Below, piece after piece: positions 1 through 10,721 of a stretch of 64,000 bases of DNA (position 1 is its first letter; each line of letters opens with the position of its first letter). Both the position numbers and the translations under genes were made by a program. Source of the DNA: Trichosphaerium sp. ATCC 40318. Lineage: Eukaryota; Discosea; Flabellinia; Trichosidae. The notes below the pieces were generated by a model. That model was not told where the DNA came from. It ran no database searches and was given only the letters and a program-made list of their open reading frames with translations. The stretch is taken from the NCBI GenBank assembly GCA_038496445.1, contig JALMLS010000537.1:1-64000 (forward strand), read 5' to 3'.

Positions 1-44
1 GCCAGTTATACAACTAAGACTAGGGTTGATAAAGTTTATTGTTT

Positions 45-1060
45 CTAGTTAACTTCTACATGCACCTGAACAACGCAATTCAGCGATACATGATGTGTCT
101 TTCCCAGACGTATGAGAGTGATTTTATGAGCTCCTTTAAGAGCAGCAATGCCCTCATTTGTAACATTAAGATATCCAAGTGTGATGGTATGCACACAGAT
201 AGAGCAGCTATACCTTTGTCTGTAAGATTTAAGGAAAGAATAAAAATTGTATGAACACCAGCCAAAGCACTTATTCCATCATCTGTTATCTCGTTGCTCC
301 TACACATCGCATACAAATAAATTGAATGAACGCCTGCAAGTGATTTAAGACCCTCATCTGTCACTGAGGTACCTCCAAGGTATATTGTATGAACACCTGA
401 TAGATGTTTCACACCTTTATCTGATTTGAGCACAGATAAAGACTTATTTTGTGTACGCCTGAGAATGATTCAAGATCTTCATCTCTTACCTTCGTATCGT
501 TTAAATTGATAGAATGAACGCCAGAAAGTACTCCAAAGTTTACGTCGTTGAGGGTTTTACATTTATTTAGAGTTATGGTGTGAACTCCTGCCAGTGCTTT
601 GAGACCCTCACGTGTAATTCCAGTACAACGACCAAGGTTTATTTTATGTACTCCAGCAAGCGCTTTTAGTGTAGAGTCATCAACGCAAAGCCACGCAAGA
701 TTTATTGTATGTACGCCAACCAAACTACTCAAACTTTTCTCATCAAGTGGTGTTTCTGAACGAGGAAGAGCTGATAGATCAAGATGCTTAACACCCTTCA
801 GGTTAACTAAATGCTCCTTTTCTCGTAATTTATAAAATATCATTGTATGTCTTAGAACGCCCTTGTATTGAGATATCATTGCAGATTGATACGGCTTTGT
901 TATAGTTGCTTGAAGGTAACCAACGTTTTGATGAATTATATCTGAGAAAAGATGATTTAGTTGTGATAACTTGTATCGAACGTCATCGTGAGAGGTTTGA
1001 GTAATAAGTGTTAATAATTCAATAGGAACGTCCAATATTCGTGTTGTTTTAGCGCTAAGG
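45..1060 (-). pseudogene. F-box/leucine-rich-repeat gene, frameshifted
   Basis: The reading frame opens near 1060 with no usable ATG. It encodes an F-box-like start (PIELLTLI...HLFSDIIHQNVG) and then about seven LRRs of 23-26 residues with the signature 'GVHTINL...VTDEGLKALA'. Near 409-450 the frame is lost within one repeat (…GVHKISLYLC) and resumes in another frame as GVKHLSGVHTIYL. It is lost again near 215 and resumes as VHTITLGYLNVTNEGIAALKGAHKITL, ending with a TAG at 45-47. Two frameshifts and a missing start mean this is a recently dead copy unless the assembly is wrong. Intact F-box/LRR proteins of this kind are generally substrate adaptors of SCF ubiquitin ligases; that role is inferred from family. 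There are no introns. The intact paralogue is at 30674-31642. Confidence 0.8.
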
Positions 1061-1400
1061 CGAAAGTAAGTCTTTGTACGTTAAATGGCTATTTTAACCA
1101 ACATGTTTAATGTGATAGTTGGTTGTCAATAACACCGAACGCACCTCTGTTCCATCAATTATGTTCGTTGTAAAATATGATAGTTATCTATTTGACCACG
1201 TGTTTATTAACCGACGTGTGTATTTAATGAATTTAGAAGCCACTAATTAACTGCGAGTCAACAACGTTCAATGTTTGTAGCAATCTCTCTAGAGTTTAAC
1301 TTTACCAACACATTTCAGCAAACACCTTAAGTCGCATCACACTAAACCCTCTAAACAACGTTTACGATCGTAACCACTTGCTCTACGCTAATAAAAAATC
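1061..1400. other. intergenic, nothing recognised
   Basis: This AT-rich stretch separates the dead F-box/LRR gene from the plus-strand gene starting at 1401. I see no ORF, tRNA or repeat in it. Confidence 0.6.
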
Positions 1401-2775
1401 ATGGCAGAAGAAGGCGCGAAGCGGGAAATACTGGAATTTAAAAAAAAAGACCTAGATTTCACTGTGACGCTCTGTGACGGCTTAGAAATATTTTGCAAGT
1501 CCATATTTCGCAAATACAGCGTTACAATATCAAATGACGCTCGAGCACGTAAACTTACCAAAGAACGGTGCCCAACCCTCGCACATATCTTCACTATGAT
1601 GAAACTAGCAATTAAAGATGATGTGCGCCAATCGAAGCTAGCAAAGACTTCAACTAAAACCAAATAGACTTCTCGATTTTCCTTAGACGTAAGCACAAGC
1701 GAAGGAGTTGTTTTGGAAGTCTCAGAGATCGACATCCTTGATATCAAACAATCGCTGTTCCATATTTCTCTGTTACAACAACCCGTCGATACTCAAGTCA
1801 TAGCAGAAGTAGTGGTTCGTGAAGGAGAATAAATATCACGTGATGCTAACAACTTTTTTTTCAAGGTTGCCGATCTTAGAAGCCAACTTGCTGCGTTGAA
1901 GGCTAGTCTCTTGGGAGAAAGAACGAAATCTGAAGGGCTTGAAATTATGGTCAATGACCTAAAGACGAGATTGGCTTCAGAAGAGAATAAATCGCGTGAT
2001 TTAGTTGCAGCAGTAAACGAATTAAAACTCAGTTTCGCAGAAGCATCAAAAAAGTCTGAAAAAGACTTTCTAGGTCTTCTCGCAAAGCAAACTGCTCGAG
2101 TGGACTCACTTGAACGAACGCTTTCGAATACAAAGACAGGATTAAGCGCTGTAACACGTTCACAAAAAGCAGCGGATATGAGTATCAAGGCTGTACGAAC
2201 TAAGGCACTAGCGATTGAAAAGAACCTCACAAAAGTCGAAGAAATATCTAAGGCATTATGGAAGTTTAGTTTGCAAGAAGAATCATACCTGTCACTCTCT
2301 GAGCACGACACACGCGTAGAGGGTAACAATTATAAGATAGACTCGGATTGCTGGAGGCACGGTGTGGTATATGTAAATGGTAGTTTTGCTTCAGGAGCCC
2401 ACCATGTTGAAATCAGGTATTCAGTTTATGTTACTTAACAATATTAACTGTATTGTAGTGTGAAAGCTTATACAGGAACTAAATTCTATTTGGGAGTAAA
2501 GGCGACAGGTTTTGGCGAATCCCATAAAAAGACATACACTGCCACGAGTAAAGGTGCTCGCGAGCGAGTTACACGTGAGTTGTTTCTAATTTTGTTTGTT
2601 GACTTCTCCATAGATGTAATATGTGTTACATTGAATATGTACAAACGAACAGTATCAATCTATTCGAAGTAAATCAGAGCCTTTCAAACTTAGTGGTAGT
2701 TCATACAAGTTATATTTGAAAATGAAGGACAGAACAGTTGCACGCTTACTTACTTCTGAATGCTGGTCTGTATGA
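1401..2775 (+). pseudogene. coiled-coil/SPRY-like protein gene, probably disrupted
   Basis: Starting at ATG 1401, the first exon encodes DLDFTVTLCDGLEIF, weakly BTB-like, and runs into an in-frame TAG at 1668. The same frame then stays open to about 1818. An intron of about 40 nt ends at 1865; it contains CACGTG and a CTAAC branch site. It leads into a long coiled coil (VADLRSQLAALKAS… about 150 residues). Introns 2417-2458 and 2575-2613 keep phase through a C-terminal globular part (YTGTKFYLGVKATGFGES, VTLNMYKRTVSIYS) that resembles a SPRY/B30.2 domain. A +1 shift at about 2670 is then needed to continue into FKLSGSSYKLYLKMKDRT and a TGA at 2773. One stop plus one frameshift suggests a young pseudogene. 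An unrecognised intron removing the TAG (for example 1623-1687) cannot be excluded. Confidence 0.55.
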
Positions 2776-3079
2776 ATCTGTTTTAACAAAATAAATAACC
2801 ACGTGATACTTAATTTCAACTAAACAATGTAATTGCACATGATATGACATAGTACGAGTGCAAAGGGCACCTGTAAGTACTGGACTATAATTGCAAAGTC
2901 TGGTAAAGTACAGATCTATGAAGAACCTTGCAGCCTTACGTGCCTTAAAAAACCGATTAAAATAATCTAGAGTGAGGTTATATTATTTCTCCGCATGCGG
3001 AATTTTGCAGATTACGCCCTTTGACTACCCGCTAGCAACGCCGAGTCTTCATAATTTTGTGGGCGCTGGTGATACGGGT
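2776..3079. other. intergenic, nothing recognised
   Basis: There is no coding signal here. A CACGTG lies at 2800-2805. Confidence 0.5.
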
Positions 3080-3427
3080 CTATGAAGTGTGCTTTGCCGC
3101 AGATGTATGCTTTGTCGCGCTGGGAAAAAAATTTGTGCCCACGCGCTTTGAGTCCAAACCCTCACCAGATACGTTTATTTCGCCAATGAAGAGCGCTCCT
3201 TCAAGGAAGTATGCGGGATCGGCACTGTGCAACGAGAAAATTTTGCTATTTTCGTGTCGTTGATAACAAGCGTTTAAAGCTTCTTTTACGTAACAAACCA
3301 CATAATAAACGCTTTTCAAGCTGTAATTGCGTGTCAATAAAATAGTGACACAGTAAAAAACAACAAACATTGCAATCGCAATAAATGCGTTGTTTCTACC
3401 ATTTCCGAGCATTCTCGTTCCTGTCAT
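3080..3427 (-). CDS. hypothetical single-pass membrane protein
   Basis: This is an uninterrupted 115-codon ATG ORF. Residues about 12-32 (NAFIAIAMFVVFYCVTILLT) form a transmembrane helix after a short N-terminus. The rest is soluble, with the segment DPAYFLEGALFIGEINVSGEG and a threonine/lysine-rich end. I do not recognise a family. A possible 44-nt intron (GTAAAAG…AATAG inside the ORF) would change the frame of the second half, so the C-terminus is uncertain. It faces the plus-strand ORF at 3527 across about 100 bp, which would fit a shared promoter. Confidence 0.4.
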   Translation of the reverse strand: MTGTRMLGNGRNNAFIAIAMFVVFYCVTILLTRNYSLKSVYYVVCYVKEALNACYQRHENSKIFSLHSADPAYFLEGALFIGEINVSGEGLDSKRVGTNFFPSATKHTSAAKHTS

Positions 3428-3526
3428 TGCGTTTAAACCTCATCAAAACTGATTAAGTGAGCATTTTGTCAAAATGACAACGAATTCCGCCACTGGCTAA
3501 AATAAATCTAGCCATTAAGAACTGAC

Positions 3527-3971
3527 ATGAGCGCTCCTCAAATACTCGACTTTGCGATTCATAGACGAGAACTGCCTATTTCTAGAAAAAACACTGCAAA
3601 GTCATCAAAACACCGTTCAACGCAGCCAATAGAGAAGGGTTCGCGTCTATATCGTATTCTACAACATCCATACGCCTTATGGGTAATACAGCACCACGGG
3701 CCAGATCGCTTTTCGGAGCAGATTGACACACTCCCAAGTACGACAGAGAGCATCATAACCCAAATTGTACGAATTCTCCTTTACATTACTACACTATTTT
3801 TGTGAATACTTCTATTTGAAGCTACTGCGGTCGTTATTACAACCCAAACCACTTTGGCAGCCAACCACTTCTTTTTCGTTTAACAAAAACCTCTTAACTT
3901 ACGAAACCGCTAAAAGACGTTGTTACTTATTGTTTGTAGCATCCCATCCATCATTGCACTCAAAACTTTAA
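3527..3971 (+). CDS. hypothetical small protein, two exons
   Basis: Exon 1 starts at ATG 3527 and encodes a basic N-terminus followed by LYRILQHPYALWVIQHHG. A donor (GTACGAATTCTCC) at about 3767 and an acceptor (…TTTGAAG) near 3813 would join in phase to LLRSLLQPKPLWQPTTSF…TYETAKRRCYLLF, ending with a TAA at about 3971. The product would be about 130 residues. No family is recognised. The coding nature rests on the open frame and the in-phase splice sites only. Confidence 0.35.
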
Positions 3972-4850
3972 AAATGATGACACTTGACAGCCTAAGTAAA
4001 CCAAAACGAGAATTTACGTACAAGCTCCTTCGATCAACTGCAGAATCCATTGTAGAACGCCCTAACAAACTAGCGGTTTAAACAAAAACCATGTACAAAA
4101 TGTAAAAGAGCACAAGCGCAAGTAATATTGTATTCTAACGCAAAGCCGCCTACTTGTGTAACGCAAACACGGTTTTGCTTTTTTCTACCACAAACACTCA
4201 CTGTGGTTGACATGTACGATATCATTGCGTTATAACCGCATTTTTGCGCGCTAATAGCGCAACTGTGGGTGCAAAGCAGCCAACTAAATGAAAAACAACA
4301 TTTACCGCTTTTTTTGGTTGAGTATTGGAACTATTGCGAAAGCAACTGAATATTGTAGACAAGTCTGTTTTCGTACTTGTACGGGCTTGAGTGACAAGTG
4401 GTTTCACATACAGTCAAATGATTTCATATTTTCCAAGTTACTTACGCCGCATACACCTGCTCCCTCAAGGTAACAGCACAATTATTTTAATAACGAGTTT
4501 GTGGCTTTTTCTTCAATTCGCTTGAGAAATCATTACAAATATCAAAACGCCTTTTCACACCTAACGCCTAGTAATTTTAACTCACAAAACGAGCTTTTTG
4601 TCAACAGGCACTTCAATATTCTCAACATTTGGTTTTTCCTGTATTGCAGTAACTCTTTCACGTCATTTTAAAGCATTTCATAACACTTCAATGACAAGTG
4701 AGGGTTGAAACTTTTCCGCCCTTTATTTTTCTTCTTTTACGCCACAACACCTCAAACATCTTTATTCTTTAATGCTCTTATTCTATTGTTCTTATCAATC
4801 GTTCAAAAGGTTGTTTTATCACTCAGCCCGCTAAAAAACGTTACAGGGTG
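3972..4850. other. intergenic, unassigned
   Basis: This C- and T-rich low-complexity stretch holds only short open frames (for example an ATG frame at 4288-4473) with no recognisable protein. I see no RNA gene. Confidence 0.4.
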
Positions 4851-7183
4851 ATGGAATGCGTAAACAAGTCCATACGGCATCCTAACTATACTAAAAAGCG
4901 CCACAAGTTCGTCAAGGGCGAAAATGTTGAATTCCTTCTAACAGGCGCAGAGTCGTACCATTCGTTCGCATGGCTATCGGTACGTTATTATATACGAGCA
5001 ATATAACGAGTTAAATGCGATATTTTTTTTGGGTTTTTGATTAACTTCTTTTGTTCGTATTTAAATGTCAATCTATTACCTTATTCGTATTAATTACCTT
5101 TCGATTAACCTACAGGCATATTCCAGAATTCATAAAACATCATTTTACGCCCAGACTTTTTGTCTGTTTTTTTTTTTTTTTTTCGCGCTAAATTCTATAA
5201 CGACCCGTTTTAACTATCGCATTAAACTATCACCAATAAAATAATACCGTTCGCGGTGTTTTAGCCGTATTCTAAGTCTGAAAAAAAAAACAAAACGAAA
5301 AAAACCGAAAAATTTTCTCGTCTTTGCCCTTTTGTCGCCTTTGAGCGTAAAAAATTTCGTTTTCATTATGTGTATCCAATCACCTTAGTACTTTAAGAAA
5401 AATTATCACATGAATTTTGCACGTGCTAATGTTTCGTTTTTTTTTTTGTAGGCAAGAGTACAAGATCTCGGATGTAAGACTGTTATTGGTATTGTTATTC
5501 CTTACTACGTCATTGAATGGGGAAAAAATCATGTGACTACTGTTGAAGAGTGGCAGTTACGAAAACAAAGGCCTAAGGTCTTAGCAAAGGAGTACGTTGA
5601 TAGATATCAATCAAATAATACTGTGTTAATTAACAAGAACGCAATGAACATCATAAACATTTTTTATTCGCTGTTCTTTTTTTTTCTTTCGTTTTTTCTG
5701 CGTTGCTGGTCTTGTCTGACGTACTTTTTAGAAAGCAACTTCATGCTGGAACATACGTTGAAGTACAGTCTGTTATGGATGGTGTAGAGTATTGGTTTTG
5801 CGCAAGGGTAAGGCTCAGTGAACCATTTTTTGTTTTTTCCAAAAAAAAAAAGAGCTTATTCATTTTGTAGGTGCGAGAAAAATGCCCAGAGAGTATGCAG
5901 ACTGTGCATGTAATATACAGAAATACCTCATGGCAAAACAGCTTTGATAAGGATAAGGAGCATTATAGAAATTATTTACATATGAACAAGGCTCGTGTAT
6001 CGATAGGTAAGGTCTTTGTTTTATTATTTTCTATTTTTATTTTGTTTGCTTTGCATGGTTACTCTTTATTGTGTTACTATTCTTGTTTGCTATCAGCTTA
6101 TTTGATACTTAGTTGCAACGCACGATTTATTGACACAGATGATTTGGAAAGAGAATGGTGAGTTTGAGGATGAAATGTTTTGAAATAAAACTTAAAAACC
6201 GTCAATGTTAGGCCTTAACTTTATCTATAGGTCGCGATATTCCCCGTAGATTAATATCAGATGAAGAGCACAATATTGAACGCATGTGTACGTATTTTTT
6301 ACCAAAATATTCGATAAAATAAAAAGGCTGTCACGTGATGTGCGCTAGCTACACTTAGTTATTTTTAAATCTTTTTTTCGTATGTTTGTTAACGTTTTTG
6401 TGATAGATAAAGAGTTCCAACAGTGGAACAATCAAGTAGGTATTGCTCGAGATAAGGTTCGTTATATTTTTCCGAAATAGTGACAACATGAGTCACACAA
6501 ACTGATTGTTTATTATAGGGTCTCATCGCAGCAGGCTTACCAAGCACGGCAGAAGATTTTGAACCTTTGAGGTACGAGGTCAACTCCTGTGAGTAGTTGT
6601 GATTAATTTCTTTCTTTAGGGACCAAATTGTAGAGTATGCAGACTCCCTCCTAAATGCCAGAGAATATGATAGAGCTATAGAACTTATTGGGTTGATAAA
6701 GATTTTAGAAGAGCTCATAGAAAGGTCACAACGTGCAGAGAAAGGTAACGCTTTAGGAAGATTTCTTTTCAAAAATTTTATTTTTGTTTCTCACTGCACG
6801 TGCTTACAGTGGTTTTTGTAGCGAAATTGATAACGCTTAAAGCAACATTAAATGACCTAATACAACACCAAGATGGCCCATCTCACGTAAAAAGGAAGGC
6901 ACCAGGAGATGATAAGAACCTTTCAATGCGTCTTGATTCTATTTCTCATGAAAGTAAACGTCCTCGTCTTGATACAACTATAATGGCTCAACCACGTGAT
7001 ACAATGGTAAATGGATATCCAAGTATTGGTATGGGTCAATATACAAAGCCTGGAAACGCTTATAACCAAAAGACGAACAGTTTATTCCCAAAGTCAAACC
7101 CTGTTAATTCAGCTCAAACAAACAAAAAGATTTTTGAAGACTTACCTGATCTTGACCCAGGGATTGTTGCAGAGTGCTTTTAA
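4851..7183 (+). CDS. eight-exon protein of unknown function, Tudor/Agenet-like middle and NLS-rich tail
   Basis: The start is ATG 4851 (MECVNKSIRHPNYTKKRH). Exons join in phase at 4979/5452, 5591/about 5741, about 5807/5871, about 6007/6230, about 6287/6406, about 6457/6520, about 6573/6622 and about 6745/6810, and the gene ends with a TAA at 7183. The 472-bp first intron is unusually long here. Exons 2-4 (GIVIPYYVIEWG; GTYVEVQSVMDGVEYWFCARV) look like small beta-barrels of the Tudor/Agenet sort. The middle is helical (DEEHNIERMYKEFQQWNNQV; DRAIELIGLIKILEELIERSQ). The C-terminus has KRKAPGDD and SKRPRLD, likely nuclear localisation signals, and is disordered. A chromatin or RNA role is inference; I cannot name the family. 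Confidence 0.7.
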
Positions 7184-7792
7184 GTTATCCACACTGACCA
7201 AGGAGCATTCAGTATATATGTCATATCTTCTATTTTTTTTCTGAAGTCGTACAGACGTCTGGCAATCAAAAGAAAAGGAGATTGTGATTAAAAAAAAAAC
7301 CACAAAAAAAACACTTGTACAAAAGTTTTATTACATAAAAAAAAATCGAAAGAGTCATCATTATGAACTTTAAAAACAGTAGTAGCCATTGTGTAAACAA
7401 AGGAGTTTATTTATTTGACAGTTACTTGTACGAGTATTGAACACTTATTGGGCACAACAATGTGGATACGACATTCAGTTAAATAGTATGTTTAGAGTAA
7501 CAATGCAGAACTTTGATTTCATTTTTTGTATGTTTACGTTGTGCTCCTACACTTCTACAGATGTTTCCTGCAACGTTTCTGATATGTCAGAGAGTGCCTA
7601 TTGGTTGTGATCTGCTACACTTCGTACAGACGCTCACTGGTAAGAAAAGTATCATGGTTAAGTTCTTGCTTGATGTAGGCGCCTTATGTGATAAAAAGAT
7701 AGATGGGGCAATACACCAAAGGATGACGCTTTACGGCACAAACATTGTCCTGTAGTATCCGTACTTAACTAATGTATTTAAGAGTTACACAA
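7184..7792. other. intergenic with possible ankyrin relic
   Basis: The interval between two convergent genes is AT-rich. At about 7640-7700 the plus strand reads IMVKFLLDVGALCDKKIDG, which resembles half an ankyrin repeat, but it has no start, no flanking repeats and no clean end. It is best treated as a relic or chance. Confidence 0.35.
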
Positions 7793-8586
7793 TTATAGTT
7801 TGTTCTTTAAGTACTTTAGTTTTCCATCTTCATACCAGCCTTTAATATCTCCATGTCTTTTACCATCAACCCACATGGACTGGTCTGAAGTTGTCCACTT
7901 TCATACCATCCTATACTTTCGCCAGTTTGTTTACCATTGACCCACATGGATTGGCCTTCAAGTTGTCCATTCTCATACAAATCTCTACGTTTGCCATGTT
8001 GTTTGTCATTGGCCCACATGAATAGATACTGTAATTGGCCATTCTTAAACCATCCTTTACTTTCACCAGTATGTTTACCATCAACCCATGAGGCTTGTCG
8101 CTCAAGTTGTCCATTGTTATGCCACTTTTTAAATTCACCATTTAGTTTACCATTAACCCACATGGCATGGTATAGTAGTTGTCCGTTGTCATACCATGCT
8201 TTATTTTCACCATGCTGTTTATCATTAACCCACATGGATTGGACCTGAAGTTGTCCACTTTCATACCATGACAACCACTCACCTTCTTTTTTACCATTGA
8301 CTTGTATGTACTGCTCCTTGAGTGATCCATTTGGATACCATTCTTTAATCAACCCATTTACTGTGTATTGATGAGACTTCACCTTTCCACTTTTATACCA
8401 TCTTATCCATATCCCTTTTCTTTGTAATACTTCATTAAAATGAGTATTTGTTGCAGCTCTCTTTGATAGAGTGTGGAATTTCGTGAATGTTTCAACGTTG
8501 AAAGTACAAATATAGGTTTGAAGTTCACATGGAATATCCAATAAAGTCAAAGCATGCAATTCATTGCACAATTTTCTTTTACACAA
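7793..8586 (-). CDS. F-box/MORN-repeat protein, frameshifted near the 3' end
   Basis: An F-box-like start (LLDIPCELQTYICTFNVETFTKFHTLSKRA) is followed by about nine repeats of 23-24 residues built on 'WYESGQLQ..SMWVNGKQHGE', the MORN/YwqK-type hairpin repeat. The main frame stops at 7816 with an off-pattern end (SPCGLMVKDMEIL). A shift of one base near 7880 restores the pattern (SMWVDGKRHGDIKGWYEDGKL) up to a TAA at 7793. There is no ATG at the upper end: the frame opens at TTG 8586, five codons after a stop, and a TTTTTTCTTCGTAG acceptor just upstream hints at a small 5' exon. Such F-box/MORN proteins are frequent in giant viruses of amoebae and in some amoebae. An SCF adaptor role is inferred. 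Confidence 0.75.
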
Positions 8587-9351
8587 GGGACTAGAATACT
8601 ACGAAGAAAAAATGTTAGATAATAGTACAAAAATATTATCTTGTGTCAGTCAAGCTAGGCTGCTGGTTTGTTGGCCTTTACTGTTGTAAGAACTACAAAT
8701 AAGTAGTTTTGTACTGAGTAAAAAACTGGATTGACTGGTTCGCACTAGTTTCAAGAAATTTGGCACGTGACGCGTGATATGTCCTATTTCTAAGAAATCA
8801 CGTGTTTTTGCGCCGTTTTGTTCTTACAGCATAAATCAAATAAAAAAAAAACCCAACGGGTAGTTGTGCTTGTTATTAAAGCATAGCCTCAAAAACAAAG
8901 CTAAGGCGCAGTATGCGCATCGTACGTACCATGTGCATAGTGAATAAATACTACAAATCCTATTACAACGCGATCACTGCTTGCCGTGCCTTGGAGACTT
9001 GTTACGCCTTCCGAGAAATGTATTGCTGGTTGCTTACTAGGAACGACTTTTTTTTTTACCACGTCTGTAGAAAACTGCCAACTAGTGTCTTAGTACAAAG
9101 TGCAAACGTAAGTATCGTGAGTACTATGAAAGGCTACCACATGACGGTAAAGCCACCTAATTGTCACTACTTGCATTACAAATTGACAACAGTTGTTAAT
9201 CCTTAAAGTATCCAGCTGGCAATTCATAACAAATTCATTGTGCTGACTTGTATGTCCTGGAAGAAATGTAATATGTAAGACTTGACTGAATTCTAACACA
9301 TCGTAAAGGGTTTTATTTTGGACTAAAAATGAGAATAATAAACATTAGTGA
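8587..9351. other. intergenic; weak ORF only
   Basis: A 97-codon ATG frame at 8913-9206 is cysteine- and tyrosine-rich but resembles no family and has no supporting splice or repeat signal, so I do not call it. CACGTG occurs at about 8764 and 8800. Confidence 0.4.
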
Positions 9352-9799
9352 GACGGAGATGTTAGCAAGAAGATTGAGCTCGCGTTGAAATCCTTTGACA
9401 AGAGCGCAGCTCCCGAGTCGCTAGAAGAATCCGAACATCTATGCAAAGAAAGGAGGCTCTTGACTACTATCGGTTCAATAGGTACTATACAAAGAGTAAT
9501 TGTGCTCATTGAGTACCTATAACATATCTAAACTTGGTCAAGTGAACAATCTGGACAGATACAAATACATTGAGTTGGTAGAGAGAGGGTGAAACGCACA
9601 TTCTGATTACATCACTGAGATCATGACGATGGATGATTACGAAGCATACGTATGAGAAAATCGTTACTACCCAATAGTGTAAAGAAGAGAATTTGAGACA
9701 AGAGCACGAAAGCATTGGACAGTTTTAAACCTATTCCGTATACGTTTAGAACAAATGTTGATAATCTCAGCTTGGGTTCTTGGGTACTACCAAGCATAG
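9352..9799 (+). pseudogene. decayed gene of unknown family
   Basis: Two stretches look coding but are broken by stops and frame changes: first KKIELALKSFDKSAAPESLE…CKERRLLTTIGSI with a GTACTA donor after it, then LDRYKYIELVERG(stop)NAHSDYITEIMTMDDYEAYV(stop)ENRYYPIV(stop)RREFETRARKHWTVLNLFRI up to a TAG at 9797. The amino-acid composition and the single continuing frame argue for a former helical protein. No family is recognised, and no ATG precedes the first block (a TGA does). Confidence 0.4.
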
Positions 9800-9966
9800 C
9801 ACAATTCTTAGAAGCTCCGAAGAGTAAAAGGAATATCGCAAGAGTGTATCAATCCTCCTTAAACAGGTAATACGAGCAAAAAGAAAGGGTTTAAAAAATA
9901 AACTCCATTGTGTACTTTAACTATGTTGTCTTTATTTGATTAAAAGCACAGTAAAGTTGTTAGTGA

Positions 9967-10374
9967 CTAACAGCTTCCACAAGCAGCTTCGCTCCAGCAA
10001 CACCATTTATCACTTCTGATGCGAAAGCATAATGGAGATCCAGGGTAGCAGTATGCAGTTGAACCTAATAAAGGTAAGTACTAAGAAGTTTGCTACCACT
10101 TTTGGATTTTCACGTACATTGACCATTCTTTTCACGACCACGTTTACGCCATCCAGGAGGACACCATCCATTTGTATCACATGTTTCGCCACACAACAAT
10201 GGTCCTTGCTAAATGGGGCGTTAGTTAACATACAATGTAAAGTAGCAATAGACATACCTCAGTTGATCTCTTTTCGTGCATATCTGGCATTTCTTCAGAG
10301 TCTTTAGATTGGGTCGTCAAGGCAATTGGTATCAACGCCAAAGTCACCAATAAGAATAATGTTGTTGTGTTCAT
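9967..10374 (-). CDS. secreted cysteine-rich peptide precursor, copy A
   Basis: Three exons (10374-10258, 10208-10118, 10064-9967) joined in phase give 101 residues. Residues 1-19 form a signal peptide (MNTTTLFLLVTLALIPIAL). A short acidic propeptide (SKDSEEMPDMHEKRSTE) contains a basic KR site. The mature part of about 62 residues has ten cysteines, including CGETCDTNGWC, a CC pair in DKWCCW and a terminal CGSC. A secreted disulfide-rich effector or antimicrobial/knottin-like peptide is the simplest reading; the activity is unknown. Its mature region matches copy B (10722-11122) residue for residue, although the DNA differs at several third positions and the signal peptides differ. The two genes are head to head. 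Confidence 0.85.
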
Positions 10375-10721
10375 TTGTTGTTTGTTTGAAGAAGAGGTTT
10401 GTTGTTGGTTGTTGTTTTGTATTTTAGTTTGAAATCCAGTTTAAGTTAAGTCTGATTATTCACTGAAATAAAGTATCGTAAGTCGTTTACCTCATTTCTT
10501 TTTCGCTAAATCTTTTATCCATAATCTCTTTGGTATCAATACAGCAAACAAAAATGCTATTATATTTGTTTTAAAACAGTATTAGACAGCATAACAAAGC
10601 TTCAACCCGATAACATATTAATAATTTACCGTAACATTTCACATGAAATGCAGACTTAAATTATATTGATATCTTATTATAAATACAAACCATAACAAGA
10701 ACAACCACACCTCATAGAACA
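10375..10721. promoter_or_regulatory. shared intergenic region of the divergent peptide genes
   Basis: This 347-bp spacer lies between the start codons of the two secreted-peptide genes. On the plus side a TATA-like TTATAAATA lies at about 10677-10685, some 40 bp before the ATG, followed by a CA-rich leader. On the minus side the leader is a run of CAACAAACAAC before the ATG. The two leaders are not obviously inverted copies, so the duplicated unit seems to cover mainly the transcribed part. Confidence 0.5.

Noticed and set aside
599-835. Plus-strand ORF over the F-box/LRR pseudogene
   Set aside because: Antisense shadow of the repeat-rich minus-strand frame.
1388-2329. Two minus-strand ORFs (1388-1747, 1793-2329)
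   Set aside because: Antisense to the plus-strand coiled-coil gene, whose splice sites and coiled-coil pattern are real.
10010-10307. Minus and plus ORFs (10010-10255, 10032-10307) over peptide copy A, and 10712-10999 over copy B
   Set aside because: They read through introns or on the antisense strand; the three-exon models are conserved in both copies.
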